Shown: positions 16,763 through 26,576, counted from the stretch's first letter. The stretch: 64,000 bases of DNA from Bdellovibrionia bacterium (GCA_030424715.1 JAUHWH010000009.1:1-64000), one strand, 5' to 3'. Made by a program: numbers and translations. Notes: generated from the sequence alone by a model not told the origin.

Positions 16763-18985
16763 TTATTTCGAAACCACAGCCTCACTCCAGGGAATGGTCG
16801 GCAGTTTTTCTGCTTTTTCATGGATGATTTTATACAACAGGTAGTTGCGCATCACTGCTTTTACGTAAAAACTGGTTTCCTCCCACGGGAGTTCGTCCAT
16901 CCAAATGTCATCGTCTCGATCGGGACCGATCTTCTCCCACTCTGATAGGTCACTACGATGGGAGAGCCAACGATCAAGATTACCCGGCCCCACATTGTAA
17001 GAGGCCACAGCCAGAGGAACCACATTTTTATATTTGCGAGTCATACGGGATAAAAAATGGGTACCAAACCGAATGTTTACCGCTGGGTCAAACACATCGG
17101 AGGTCACACTAAAGTTTTTAACCCTCAGCCATTTTGCGGTTTCTTTTGCGGTGCCGGCCAACATCTGCATCAAACCATAGGCATTTGAAGGACTGACTGC
17201 TCGTGGGCGAAAGGCACTCTCTTGTCGCATGATTGACCAGATCAAACTCGTCGATAGCGAAAATTCGTCCTCCGCTTTTTCCACGGCCTCTTTGTAGGCT
17301 TGGGGAAAGGTCTCCACCAAAACCGCTGGATTGATATACTTGGGATCCAAATCAATAGCGGACGCATAGTCTTGGATGGCTCGATTCGGTCGGTGTATCG
17401 CACGCCACAATTCGGCTCGCACCAAAAAACCTTCTGCTAATTGGGGGTCCGGCAAATAGTCCACTTCGGTTTCGGCTTCGTCGAGCCAGCCACTGGCAGC
17501 GAGGGCACGAATACGCTGCCACCGTTTTTCGGTATACTTGGTCCACCAATACTGGGTAGACACCACTTTTGTTGGCCCTTGCATGAGCCCTTCCCAAGTC
17601 CCCTTCTCTTCCATACGCACGATCAAACCATAATAGGTCAATGGAAAGGTTTTAAAAATGGTCTCGGCTACATCTTTCGCTCGGGAGGATTCAATCTTTC
17701 GTAGGGAACGCCATAGCCAGTAGCGCACCTGCAGCTCCCATTTGTCTGAACTTGAGCTTGTTAAAAAACTGTCATAGAGATTGATGACCTTTTTGTACTC
17801 TCGCTCTCGATAATACAGGAGTCCCAACAAATAGTGAGCTTCGTGACTGGCTTCATGCCCGCTGTATTTTTCGATGAGAGTGTTCAAGTAAACCTTGGCG
17901 GCTGATCTTTTCACTAAGTAGTAGGCCGATCTGGCCGCTAGAAGTAAAGCATCAGCAGCCTCTCGGCTTCCCTCCCAACTGTCGGCGGCCTGATCGGCCA
18001 ACCGATAACTTGAATCGTGATACCCACGTGCATAAGCCTCCTTGGCCCAAAACAGAATATGCTGGGGAGGGGCTTTTGAGAGCTGCTTCTCAAAATCTTT
18101 CTTGATAGAAACATATTTACTACCACGACGATAAAGCAGTCTTTTATGGTATCGCCCCATCAACTGTTCAACGTCATCAACGCGCCGAGACCCTGGAAAC
18201 TGATTGAGAAACTGGGCGCCGTATTTCGCCACCTTATAGGTTTGCCCGCGCTTGTTGGCCGATGAAAAAATGTCCCACAGTTTGGCTTCCTCCGCAGACT
18301 CATTGGAATCGAGGCTGTATTTAGAGAGTTCAAGGTCTTCATCGACCTTCAAGGTCTTGATCCGCCCCAGTACCTCAGCATCTTTAGCAAAACCATAGCT
18401 CCGCAAAAAGTTTGCGGCGGCTACCGTATTTTTTTGGCGCAACCAGGCAATCTCTCCCATGATTTTATAATATTTTGCTCTCTGCCTCTCATCCATATAG
18501 TCCACAAGCCCGTGATTGCGCTCGATGAATTCGTCGAACTCGTTGCGAGCATTTTCTGATGCCAACTGAGCAAGGTCTAAAAACACATTGAGCAAGCGAT
18601 CCCGATGCCCAGAAAAGGGCGAATTTAATAGCTCAACCTTGTTGTGCTCAATTTTCTGAAAAGAACTGAGGAAACGACCCACCTTCCAGCGGGTCTTGGT
18701 GGTGTATGCTTTGTTTAAACACCAAAGGTGATTGAAGGGTAACCACACCCCAAGAGAGGTGTCTCGATGCAAAGATTCTGAAAGTTCCACACAATTGGTC
18801 CAATTGCTATTTTGAGTATGCCATTGGATTTGTGCTGTTTTCGCTAGGGACTTTACATTTTTGACCGAATGAATATCTAAGCCCGGAGGAAAAACGTCGG
18901 TGTTTTTTAACTCTTTGTCTTTTATGGACAGAGCGGAAACCGAAAACACGACGACACCAGCAATAACGGCAAACTTAGCTTTCAT
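16763..18985 (-). CDS. Soluble lytic transglycosylase (Slt-type), last gene of the Bat operon
   Basis: About 740 residues. A signal peptide (MKAKFAVIAGVVVFSVSALS) leads into a long alpha-helical superhelix with TPR-like repeats, and then a C-terminal SLT domain with SIMRQESAFRPRAVSPSNAYGLMQM, where the Glu of RQESAF is the catalytic acid, and VASYNVGPGN. The size and order match Slt70-type enzymes, which release anhydromuropeptides in the periplasm. ATG 18985 has GGGG a few bases upstream; an ATG 12 bases earlier has its AAGGGA directly abutting and is less likely. The 5' end overlaps the BatD gene by 11 bases, so translation is probably coupled. This linkage to Bat genes is noteworthy. Confidence 0.92.
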   Translation of the reverse strand: MKAKFAVIAGVVVFSVSALSIKDKELKNTDVFPPGLDIHSVKNVKSLAKTAQIQWHTQNSNWTNCVELSESLHRDTSLGVWLPFNHLWCLNKAYTTKTRWKVGRFLSSFQKIEHNKVELLNSPFSGHRDRLLNVFLDLAQLASENARNEFDEFIERNHGLVDYMDERQRAKYYKIMGEIAWLRQKNTVAAANFLRSYGFAKDAEVLGRIKTLKVDEDLELSKYSLDSNESAEEAKLWDIFSSANKRGQTYKVAKYGAQFLNQFPGSRRVDDVEQLMGRYHKRLLYRRGSKYVSIKKDFEKQLSKAPPQHILFWAKEAYARGYHDSSYRLADQAADSWEGSREAADALLLAARSAYYLVKRSAAKVYLNTLIEKYSGHEASHEAHYLLGLLYYREREYKKVINLYDSFLTSSSSDKWELQVRYWLWRSLRKIESSRAKDVAETIFKTFPLTYYGLIVRMEEKGTWEGLMQGPTKVVSTQYWWTKYTEKRWQRIRALAASGWLDEAETEVDYLPDPQLAEGFLVRAELWRAIHRPNRAIQDYASAIDLDPKYINPAVLVETFPQAYKEAVEKAEDEFSLSTSLIWSIMRQESAFRPRAVSPSNAYGLMQMLAGTAKETAKWLRVKNFSVTSDVFDPAVNIRFGTHFLSRMTRKYKNVVPLAVASYNVGPGNLDRWLSHRSDLSEWEKIGPDRDDDIWMDELPWEETSFYVKAVMRNYLLYKIIHEKAEKLPTIPWSEAVVSK

Positions 18986-20873
18986 CTTTCCCCACATTCC
19001 CTTTGCTCAAGCGACAAGCTGTCAACAATAGCAACTTCAATTCATCGACCTTAGTTTTTAGACCCTCTTGATCATTAAACTCTGTGACGTACTTCTTGGG
19101 GCCGAAACCCAAAACACCAAAGTAGTCGACTAACTTTTGCAAGGGCACTTCGATCTCTCTACGCACACTCGGAATTGTCTTTGCGAGAAGTTTGTCCAAC
19201 TCTTCACTGGCGCCGCCTTCTCCAGAGATGTCACCGAGCACCTGGTAGACTGTATTGGTGGCAGCGATCCCGACTTTTCGAATCTGATTCTTCGCTATCA
19301 GTTTATCGATGTTGGAAAAACGAATTTTTATGATTTCTTCGAGACTCAAGTTTTTAACGAGCAAGCCCGAGTCCCACAAAGCTTTACCGATTATCACAAG
19401 AACGGCAATCCCAAAAAGAAAGGGCCAGAGAAACAAGCTACGGCTGGCTGGCCGATAATCGGGATTCCACTCTGATAAAATTCCGGGAAGAGTCTTTTTC
19501 TCTTTCGCCTTCAGCCTTTCTTCACCAATGGACTGCTGCTTGCTCCCGGGTAAGACCGTCAACTGAATCGGCTCTGATTGCAGAGAGATGTATTCGCCTT
19601 TTTTAGGATCGAAAAAACTGGAGCGAAGCGAGTCGATCACCAGAGGACCGGCTTTTTTCGGGATCAAAAGCACCTCAAACTCTTTAAAGCTTTGGCCATT
19701 TTTAAAGAACTTTGATTCATTTTTGATATCGTAAATCTCGAGGGTGTCTCCCAGAGGCAACTGAGGCAGCTCAATCAATTTCGCATTTCCCCGCCCCTCA
19801 AAGCGAATCTTTAACGGAAACGGCTGATGGGTCACGATTGATTTATTAGGAGCATCGACAGTCATTTGAAAAACACCCACCGCACCGGTGTAGTCTTTGG
19901 GTTTGCCCTCTTTGGGCAACGGCTTGATCAAGATGGGTATGTTATCGCTCGCCTTTGTGGCCTGAAAACCACGACCAAAACCAAATCCCCCAACGATGGT
20001 GGCCTTGGCCTTATAAGGGTCGACCTGCTGCTTGCCCTCATCGATGGGGAACAGAGCATAAGAGGCCAGCAAGGCTCTGTTGTAGGGAATGCCATTGATC
20101 ACATCTTGTTCAAAATTCAGATGAGTTGAAATCTGAATGTCCTCTTTCCAGAAGCCTTTCAGAGTCGGGTATTTTAAGGTATCGATATCTCGCACTCGAC
20201 CTCGCGTGTAGAGGTACCAGGAGGCCACAATTTGTTCACCTTTATAGGCCTCGGTCTTATCCACTTCGGCCAATATAAAAAAGGCTTCTTTGGCATTACG
20301 AGGCTCCGTCATATAGCTGTCCGCCCCTGGAACCCCACCAAACTGCCGCTGCAGCAGTTGATTGAAACGATCTTCTAACTGATCAATGGGGTCTTTCGGC
20401 CATTGGGGTTGGCCAGGCTGCCCCGTGCCACCGGGTTGCGGGTTTTGCTGTTGAGCCAAGCCGCCGGCCACCACCTGTATCTCGATGGCTTCGGTTTGAT
20501 AATCTTTGCCCCCAGCATTCACCTGAATCGGGTCAATTTGCAAGACACCCTCTTTTTGAGTGGCATATTGGAAACTGTATATTTTAGTTTTCACCGTTTT
20601 AAAGTCGATGCCTTGCCCGGTGGACACCACCGATGACCGTGACTGACTGCTTGTCCAATTATGCATCAACTGAACATCAGCAATAACCGGCAGACTGGGG
20701 GGCGCGATCGCCACCGATTGGTCCGAAGAGACATTCACCTTGAGAGTAAAAGTCCCTCCCACAGGGACCTGATTACGGTCGACGGTCGCGGACACAGTTA
20801 TCTCTGCCCAACTCGCAGAGAAAGAAAACAGCACGCACAATAGAACTCCAATGATTTTACCAGGCTTTGTCAC
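18975..20873 (-). CDS. BatD-like protein
   Basis: About 632 residues from GTG 20873, preceded by GGAGGGAGGGAAG; upstream ATG codons inside the previous gene give no signal peptide. The signal sequence is KIIGVLLCVLFSFSASWA. The mature part begins EITVSATVDRNQVPVGGTFTLKV, the Ig-like opening typical of BatD, with a membrane helix near residue 480 (LFLWPFLFGIAVLVIIG) and a C-terminal cytoplasmic helical tail. A Pro/Gln/Gly-rich linker lies at about residues 140-165. Bat proteins of Bacteroides and Leptospira are linked to stress or aerotolerance, but their biochemical role is unsettled. It overlaps the TPR gene by 17 bases and Slt by 11. Confidence 0.85.
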   Translation of the reverse strand: MTKPGKIIGVLLCVLFSFSASWAEITVSATVDRNQVPVGGTFTLKVNVSSDQSVAIAPPSLPVIADVQLMHNWTSSQSRSSVVSTGQGIDFKTVKTKIYSFQYATQKEGVLQIDPIQVNAGGKDYQTEAIEIQVVAGGLAQQQNPQPGGTGQPGQPQWPKDPIDQLEDRFNQLLQRQFGGVPGADSYMTEPRNAKEAFFILAEVDKTEAYKGEQIVASWYLYTRGRVRDIDTLKYPTLKGFWKEDIQISTHLNFEQDVINGIPYNRALLASYALFPIDEGKQQVDPYKAKATIVGGFGFGRGFQATKASDNIPILIKPLPKEGKPKDYTGAVGVFQMTVDAPNKSIVTHQPFPLKIRFEGRGNAKLIELPQLPLGDTLEIYDIKNESKFFKNGQSFKEFEVLLIPKKAGPLVIDSLRSSFFDPKKGEYISLQSEPIQLTVLPGSKQQSIGEERLKAKEKKTLPGILSEWNPDYRPASRSLFLWPFLFGIAVLVIIGKALWDSGLLVKNLSLEEIIKIRFSNIDKLIAKNQIRKVGIAATNTVYQVLGDISGEGGASEELDKLLAKTIPSVRREIEVPLQKLVDYFGVLGFGPKKYVTEFNDQEGLKTKVDELKLLLLTACRLSKGNVGKDES

Positions 20874-21543
20874 GATCAGCTTCCCTCCCTCCTTTACGCT
20901 CATGTTTGGCACGAATTCTCTGTTCTTGCTTTTTCAACTCCTCCAGGATTTTCTTTACATCACCCTTGGACATGTCTTTGCTTTTGAACTGATCCGGCTG
21001 TTTGTTTTGAAAGCTTTGAGGTTCTTTTTGTTGTTCACCCTCTTCAGACTCATCTTTGTTCTTTTTATCCTTGTTCTTGTCTTTGTTTTCACCTTTGCCA
21101 CCCTTGCCCTGAGATTGCATCAACAGCTCGATGTTTGTTTTGATCTCTTGCGATTCGGGCTGCAGAGCTAAAGCTTTTTGATAGTGAGCCAGCGCTTTTT
21201 CAGTATCGCCGCCCTTTGTTGAGTTGAGCACACCCAAGTTGTATTGAACCGCAAATTCGAGCTCCGGTGGCAAGGGATTTTGCTTGAGAATCTCAGCGTA
21301 CATCTGTTTGGCCTTTTCCATTTCTTCAATTCCAATAAAAGACGACCCCATATTGAACTGATAGAGTGGATGAAAAGGCTTTTCGCTGAGCAGTTCGGTG
21401 AACTCTTCATGGGCTTCTAGAACCTTTTTCTGTTTTAGGTGCTCCACGGCCTCATTGTTACGCCAAATATCGCGAAGATCGTTGGTCGCAAGTCCCACAG
21501 TGGAAAAACAAAAAACTAAAGCTCCTAAAACGAATCTACTCAT
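20857..21543 (-). CDS. TPR protein of the Bat operon (BatC-like)
   Basis: 228 residues from ATG 21543, which overlaps the end of BatB. The signal peptide is MSRFVLGALVFCFSTVGLA. TPR repeats follow (EEFTELLSEKPFHPLYQFNMGSSFIGIEEMEKA and ALAHYQKALALQPESQE), and then a strikingly charged low-complexity region of Lys, Asp, Glu and Gln (about residues 145-190). The C-terminus is a basic helix, LEELKKQEQRIRAKHERKGGRE. TPR units of this operon type probably hold the BatA/BatB/BatD complex together at the outer face of the inner membrane; this is inference from the family. The 3' end overlaps the BatD start. Confidence 0.82.
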   Translation of the reverse strand: MSRFVLGALVFCFSTVGLATNDLRDIWRNNEAVEHLKQKKVLEAHEEFTELLSEKPFHPLYQFNMGSSFIGIEEMEKAKQMYAEILKQNPLPPELEFAVQYNLGVLNSTKGGDTEKALAHYQKALALQPESQEIKTNIELLMQSQGKGGKGENKDKNKDKKNKDESEEGEQQKEPQSFQNKQPDQFKSKDMSKGDVKKILEELKKQEQRIRAKHERKGGREADRDKAW

Positions 21544-22594
21544 TGGTGGTGAACCTCCCCGTCCATTGCCCACCGGACCTCTTGCGGGTTCCAATGAAAA
21601 GCTCACACAGAGCTAGCAAAAAACCGAAGAACAGTAAAATTTGATACTTTTCGTCGAAACTCTCTGAAGTCAGGGAGTCAAACTCGGCTTTCTCGAGCTT
21701 ATCAAGATCCTCTTTGAGTCGTCGCATCTGACTGCCACCAAAGGTCACATGATAAAAGCTCCCCTTACCAGCGCGAGCGATCTGCTTTAGAGATTCGGCA
21801 TTCACTTTGGTGATGACCTCTTTGCCGCTTTTGTCTTTCACATAACTTTTGAGCAATCCACGAGCGTCCCGCTTGGGAATCTTACCCCCACGTTCAGAAC
21901 CAAAAGCCATGGTGAAAACTCGAATCCCCTCTTTGGCCAGCTCGGTTGCGGTCTTGATCGCTCCTTCTTCATGGTCTTCACCATCAGAGATGAGGATCAC
22001 CACCCGAGTCATGCTCTCGTTGGGCCCAACCTCTTCGCCCCCACGCTTGAAGGCCTCTTTCGCTTCGCTCAAAGCTTTTGCCAATTCTGTCCCCTGGGTT
22101 TCTACACTTCTCGGAGACAGTGTCTCTAAAAACATTTTAAGGGCCGACTTGTCGGTGGTCATTGGAGATAGAAGAACGGCGGAGCCTGCGAAGGCGAGAA
22201 TCCCGACCTTATCTCCCCCTAAAATATTGAGCAGATGAGAGATCTCTTTTTTGGCGTGCTCCAAACGCGATGGTTTCACATCTTCTGACAACATACTGTT
22301 GGAAACATCAACGGCCACCATAAGCTCCACACCTTGGCTGGTGATTTGACGTTTTCCTTTACCCATCTGTGGGCGCGCCAGGGCCAAAATCATAAAACAG
22401 AGGGCGAGAGTAATAAGAACGAACTTTGTGTTCTTTTTGAAGCGAGAAAATTTGCCTGTGAAAAAAGGCAGCATCTTTTGCCCGAAGGTCTTTTGCAGCT
22501 TGCGCTCAAGCAGTTTACTGCTCACGACATAGTAGACCACCAGCACTGCGAGAACCACAAAAGCCATAAACCAGGATTGATTTGCAAAACGCAT
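21536..22594 (-). CDS. BatB-like membrane VWA protein
   Basis: 352 residues. An N-terminal membrane helix (FMAFVVLAVLVVYYVVS) and a second near residue 55 precede a VWA domain with an intact metal site, MVAVDVSNSMLSEDV, a threonine in FAGSAVLLSPMTTD and the aspartate in VILISDGEDHEEG. A C-terminal helix (ILLFFGFLLALCELFIG) anchors the domain so that it faces the cytoplasm or periplasm between helices. It is paralogous to the neighbouring BatA and starts one base after that gene ends. VWA pairs encoded beside MoxR ATPases are thought to act as MoxR-dependent assembly factors or adaptors. Confidence 0.9.
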   Translation of the reverse strand: MRFANQSWFMAFVVLAVLVVYYVVSSKLLERKLQKTFGQKMLPFFTGKFSRFKKNTKFVLITLALCFMILALARPQMGKGKRQITSQGVELMVAVDVSNSMLSEDVKPSRLEHAKKEISHLLNILGGDKVGILAFAGSAVLLSPMTTDKSALKMFLETLSPRSVETQGTELAKALSEAKEAFKRGGEEVGPNESMTRVVILISDGEDHEEGAIKTATELAKEGIRVFTMAFGSERGGKIPKRDARGLLKSYVKDKSGKEVITKVNAESLKQIARAGKGSFYHVTFGGSQMRRLKEDLDKLEKAEFDSLTSESFDEKYQILLFFGFLLALCELFIGTRKRSGGQWTGRFTTNE

Positions 22595-22595
22595 G

Positions 22596-23600
22596 TTACA
22601 ACCCCCTTCTTAAAACAGTGAACTGCAAAATAAAGCCAAGAAAGTACAACAGCACACCCCAGCGGAGATACTTCTCGAACATTTCTGTGTAGCGAGTGTA
22701 ACGACTTTCTTCGATTTTGGTTTTCTCAAGATTGTCGATATCTGTAAAAACGCCGGCTAAGCTTTGGGTGTTTGTGGCGCGATAAAACTTACCGCCCGTC
22801 TCTCGAGCCAGCTGGGTCAGGAGAGGCTCATTCACCTTCGAATGAATCGGTTGGTAGCGCTTCACCTTGCGACCGAACATATCCGTCGAGTATATGGGCA
22901 GTTGCGCTTGCCCGTCTCTCCCTACGCCGATCGTGTAGATACGAACGCCGTAGCCTTTGGCAATTTTCAAAGCCGTTTGTGGATCGATAAGACCCGTGTT
23001 GTTTTCTCCGTCGGTCAATAGAATAACAACCCGTGACTCCGCCGTGGACTCGTTGAGCCGTGAGACCGCATTACCCAGGGCGACCCCGATGGCCGTCCCC
23101 ATCTTAATATTCGTGGAAGTTTCCACCGCTTTTAGGTTTTGCTTGAGAAGGGCGTAATCGAGAGTCAGGGGCACCCGCGTGTAGGACTCTCCAGAAAACA
23201 CGACCATACCGATACGATCGGAAACCCGCTTTTCGACAAACTCTCGAATGGTTTTCTTTGCCGACTCAAGGCGATTTTCGGGTTTCATATCTTCAATGAG
23301 CATGGAGTGAGAAATGTCCAAGGCAATCATAATATCGATACCCTCGACATTGCGATTGACCTTTTCGTCAGTCTTTTGGGGCCGTGCCAGTGCAATCACT
23401 ACTAGAATCAATCCCAAATACTTTAGAACATCCGGTAGATACTTGAGTCGGGCCCGCAAGCTGGTCTGTAGACCTTGCACAATAGACAGGGTACTCAATG
23501 GGAGAGCACCGTAGCGCTTCTTGCGCTTCACAAACTGCAGGACAGCCGCCAGAAGCAAGAAAAACAGCAGAATAAAGGCCCAAGCGGAATACCAGATCAT
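22596..23600 (-). CDS. BatA-like membrane VWA protein
   Basis: 334 residues from ATG 23600 (MIWYSAWAFILLFFLLLAAV); 23 residues upstream in the same frame overlap the previous gene and are not signal-like. Two N-terminal helices, a VWA domain with D-I-S-H-S (IMIALDISHSMLIEDM), the Thr-bearing loop FSGESYTRVPLT and VILLTDGENNTGLIDP, and a C-terminal helix follow in the BatA order. The metal site is complete. It starts two bases after the DUF4381-like gene ends and is followed directly by batB. Its partner is probably the MoxR ATPase at 25447-26436. Confidence 0.9.
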   Translation of the reverse strand: MIWYSAWAFILLFFLLLAAVLQFVKRKKRYGALPLSTLSIVQGLQTSLRARLKYLPDVLKYLGLILVVIALARPQKTDEKVNRNVEGIDIMIALDISHSMLIEDMKPENRLESAKKTIREFVEKRVSDRIGMVVFSGESYTRVPLTLDYALLKQNLKAVETSTNIKMGTAIGVALGNAVSRLNESTAESRVVILLTDGENNTGLIDPQTALKIAKGYGVRIYTIGVGRDGQAQLPIYSTDMFGRKVKRYQPIHSKVNEPLLTQLARETGGKFYRATNTQSLAGVFTDIDNLEKTKIEESRYTRYTEMFEKYLRWGVLLYFLGFILQFTVLRRGL

Positions 23601-23602
23601 AG

Positions 23603-24571
23603 TTAGACTTTCCTCGTCTTCCAAATTCGCTGTGAAACTCTCTTCGCCATTTGAGTCAATTGCTTGCAATCGTGGACTTGTAGTTTATGAGTATCACTTT
23701 TAGCTCGGTCCAATTCTTTTAAAAATTTTTGTAGCTCGTCACCATAACGAACAAAACGTCGCTTGTCTTGTTTGGCGATGGTTTTCAGGATCAGGTTCGA
23801 ATTCCACTCGAGTGCCGGCACGAAAAACTCTCGCAGCAGAAACATGCGAAACACCTCGTCGAGGCTTTCAATATAGCGCTGCTTTTTGGCGTCATCCCAG
23901 TCCCGTTTTTCCCCAAATATGTACTGTCTCCCCAGAAGACGAACGTCTTTATTGAACTGATTGAACGGACCCAATGCGGTGTTGTGCTGTTTGAGCTCTT
24001 CGATCACCCGTCGCATTTGCGCCCGCCGATTGATACGGATCAATCCAAAAAAAACAGTGGTGATTAAGACAGACCCCAATACTAGCCAAATCCAAAAGGG
24101 ATAGGTCAAACTCAAGCCACCAATAGGGCCGTAAGGTTTCTGTTGCGGGTTTTTGATGACGCTTTTTACCGGCAACACAAAGGGCTCAACGGCCACGACA
24201 GCTTCACCTTGATCATAAATAAACAGCTTTTTAAAATCATGGGGCTTGGGAACATAGGAGGTGGCTTTGAGCTCTAAAGCATTATCCGTTTGTTTGGTAA
24301 CCTCCAAAGCCCGCAACTCAAAACCCGTAAGGCCTTCAGCCTTAAACGTAAGTTCAGTGGAAAGAAAATCGGCCTTCGGACCTTCACAACTCAGGTAAAA
24401 CAATTCGCCCACGGTCCACTGCTGATCTTTGGGAGTTCCCTCCACTCGGCACGACCACTTCGGGAGCTTGGTCAGGTCTTTCGGTTTTTCTGGAGACGCC
24501 TCCACGACGGCATCAGGACCTGTTGGCTCCGTTGTGTTTTGGGCGAGAATATATTGAGCCGATTGCGCCAT
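23603..24571 (-). CDS. Bat-operon membrane protein (DUF4381-like position)
   Basis: 322 residues. The N-terminal 150 residues form a beta-rich extracytoplasmic-type domain containing SCRVEGTPKD and LFYLSCEG (two Cys). One membrane helix (FWIWLVLGSVLITTVFFGLI, about residues 160-180) is followed by a basic cytoplasmic helical region of about 130 residues ending near KRVSQRIWKTRKV. The position between the DUF58 and BatA genes and the topology match the DUF4381-type genes of other Bat/MoxR operons, but sequence similarity could not be tested here. Its ATG overlaps the stop of the DUF58 gene (ATGA). No catalytic motif is visible. Confidence 0.7.
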   Translation of the reverse strand: MAQSAQYILAQNTTEPTGPDAVVEASPEKPKDLTKLPKWSCRVEGTPKDQQWTVGELFYLSCEGPKADFLSTELTFKAEGLTGFELRALEVTKQTDNALELKATSYVPKPHDFKKLFIYDQGEAVVAVEPFVLPVKSVIKNPQQKPYGPIGGLSLTYPFWIWLVLGSVLITTVFFGLIRINRRAQMRRVIEELKQHNTALGPFNQFNKDVRLLGRQYIFGEKRDWDDAKKQRYIESLDEVFRMFLLREFFVPALEWNSNLILKTIAKQDKRRFVRYGDELQKFLKELDRAKSDTHKLQVHDCKQLTQMAKRVSQRIWKTRKV

Positions 24572-25446
24572 CAGCCCTTCCTCTTTTTAAAATAATTGGC
24601 GAGGGGCTGGACGAAATCTTCTCCGTTATGGACCTCGATTAAGTCCACCCGAGATTTTTTCAATTCAGCACCGACTTGTTCTCGGTAGGCGTTGTAACTT
24701 TTAGTGTAATGTCTTTTGAACACCGGCGAAGAGGTGTCGACGGTCATGATTTCACCGGATTCAGGATCAATAAAATCGAGAAGCCCCAACGACGGGATTT
24801 TTGCTTCGATGGGATCAGAGATTTGGACAGCAATGGTTTCATGCCGACGTGACAAACGTTTTAACGACGTGGCAAAGGGGTTCGGGTCCATAAAATCGCT
24901 AAACAGAAAAACAGTGCCCCGCTTTTTCAACACTCCCGAGAGGTACTCCACCACTGCGGCGATGTTGGTCATTTTACTTTTGGGTTCGTGAAAATAAAGG
25001 TCCCTTAAAATTCTCTGTAGGTGCCCTCTCCCCTTCTTAGGAGGTACATAATGCTCCACTTGATCTGAAAACAGCAACAGTCCCACGTTGTCGTTGTTCT
25101 TTGAAGCGCTATAACCCAAAAGAGCCGACAGATGGGTCAGTACCTCACCTTTAAAATAAGACTCCGACCCAAAGTTCACTGAACCACTCACGTCCACCGC
25201 AAGGATCATGGTGAGCTCGCGCTCTTCCTCATACTTCTTGATGTAGGTGTTGCCCGTGCGAGCGGTAAGACTCCATGAGATATCACGAACATCATCACCA
25301 GGCACGTACTCCCGAAAATCCGAGAAGGTCATCCCCTGCCCTTTAAAGCGAGAGTGATATTGACCGGCAAAGGTGGAGTTCACGAGCTTCTTAGTGTTGA
25401 CCTCGAGAAGTTTGATCTTTTTAAGGACTTCAGCTGGGATTGACAA
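24571..25446 (-). CDS. DUF58 protein (VWA-like, MoxR partner)
   Basis: 291 residues. The DUF58 signature region FKGQGMTFSDFREYVPGDDVRDISWSLTARTG is at about residues 33-65, followed by the VWA-like metal site ILAVDVSGSVNFGS and FLFSDFMDPNPFATSLKRLSRRH. DUF58 proteins nearly always neighbour MoxR ATPases and are thought to be their adaptors or substrates-recruiters at the membrane. It begins directly after the moxR stop, with no gap, and overlaps the next gene by an ATGA, so the operon is tightly coupled. Confidence 0.92.
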   Translation of the reverse strand: MSIPAEVLKKIKLLEVNTKKLVNSTFAGQYHSRFKGQGMTFSDFREYVPGDDVRDISWSLTARTGNTYIKKYEEERELTMILAVDVSGSVNFGSESYFKGEVLTHLSALLGYSASKNNDNVGLLLFSDQVEHYVPPKKGRGHLQRILRDLYFHEPKSKMTNIAAVVEYLSGVLKKRGTVFLFSDFMDPNPFATSLKRLSRRHETIAVQISDPIEAKIPSLGLLDFIDPESGEIMTVDTSSPVFKRHYTKSYNAYREQVGAELKKSRVDLIEVHNGEDFVQPLANYFKKRKG

Positions 25447-26436
25447 CTAGGGCACCTCGATTTGACCTAGCATGTCCTTGATGACCATCTCACTGACAAC
25501 TTCTTCAGCTTCTGCCTCGAAAGTTAAAATCAATCGATGGCGAAGGACGTTGTAGGCCACCGCCTTCACATCCTCGGCCGTGACATAACCACGGCCTCGA
25601 ATAAAAGCATGGGCCTTTGAAGCGCGCATCAAACTGATGGTGGCGCGAGGCGAGCCGCCCACTTGAATCATGTTTTCCAGTTGGCCCAGTCCGTACTCGC
25701 TGGGGCTCCGGGTGGCCATCACCAAATCAACGATATAAGTTTTGATATTGTCATCGACATAAATCTGATCGGTCATCTCGCGAGCCTTCAGTAAGTTCTC
25801 TTTACTGATCACCGAGTTGATCGATGGCGTGTTATCTGTGGCCATGCGATTCATGATCTCAAGCTCTTCACCCTTGTTAGGATAATCCACCATGATCTTA
25901 AACATAAAACGATCCATCTGCGCTTCAGGCAAAGGATAGGTCCCCTCTTGCTCTAGCGGGTTTTGGGTCGCTAAAACCAGAAAAGGCTTTTCTAAGCGAT
26001 AAGTCGTATCACCAATGGTCACCTGCTTCTCGGCCATGGACTCGAGCAAGGCACTTTGCACCTTGGCCGGCGCACGGTTGATCTCATCGGCCAATAAGAT
26101 GTTTGTGAAGATCGGGCCTTTTTTAGGGCTGAACTCCCCTGACTTGGGATTAAAGATCATGGTCCCGATTAAATCCGACGGCAGAAGATCCGGAGTGAAC
26201 TGCACCCGCTGAAAATTCAGCGAGATGGCCTGGGACACCGAGGATATGGTCAGGGTTTTGGCCAATCCCGGCACTCCCTCAAGCAGCACATGACCACCTG
26301 TGAGCAAACCCATGACGATCCCCTCAACCATTTCTTTTTGACCAACCACGACTTTGCTCACTTCAACGAGCATTTGCTCAACGAAAACGCTTTCTTTTTT
26401 GACAGCGGCGTTGAGCGCCATTACATCTACGTCCAC
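25447..26436 (-). CDS. moxR: MoxR-family AAA+ ATPase, first gene of the Bat operon
   Basis: 329 residues from GTG 26436, preceded by GGGGG six bases upstream; an internal ATG five codons later has no site. It has the Walker A LLEGVPGLAKT, Walker B ILLADEINRAPAKVQSALLESMAEKQV, sensor 1 FLVLATQNPLEQEGTYPLPEAQMDRFMF and the C-terminal lid domain. MoxR ATPases act as chaperone-like remodelers with VWA-domain partners, here DUF58, BatA and BatB. It is the first gene of an eight-gene minus-strand operon (26436 to 16763). The 176-base gap to the divergent DUF1844 gene should contain its promoter. Confidence 0.95.
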   Translation of the reverse strand: MDVDVMALNAAVKKESVFVEQMLVEVSKVVVGQKEMVEGIVMGLLTGGHVLLEGVPGLAKTLTISSVSQAISLNFQRVQFTPDLLPSDLIGTMIFNPKSGEFSPKKGPIFTNILLADEINRAPAKVQSALLESMAEKQVTIGDTTYRLEKPFLVLATQNPLEQEGTYPLPEAQMDRFMFKIMVDYPNKGEELEIMNRMATDNTPSINSVISKENLLKAREMTDQIYVDDNIKTYIVDLVMATRSPSEYGLGQLENMIQVGGSPRATISLMRASKAHAFIRGRGYVTAEDVKAVAYNVLRHRLILTFEAEAEEVVSEMVIKDMLGQIEVP

Positions 26437-26576
26437 GAGCGACCCCCTATTATATAGATAGACTCTTCTATTCTGATTTTAGACTCCGTGTTAATCAATC
26501 ATTTTAACTATTTGCGCCCCGCAAAAGGCACCGGCTGGCAACATTGACAGCTTTAACTGCAAACACATACTTTCCT

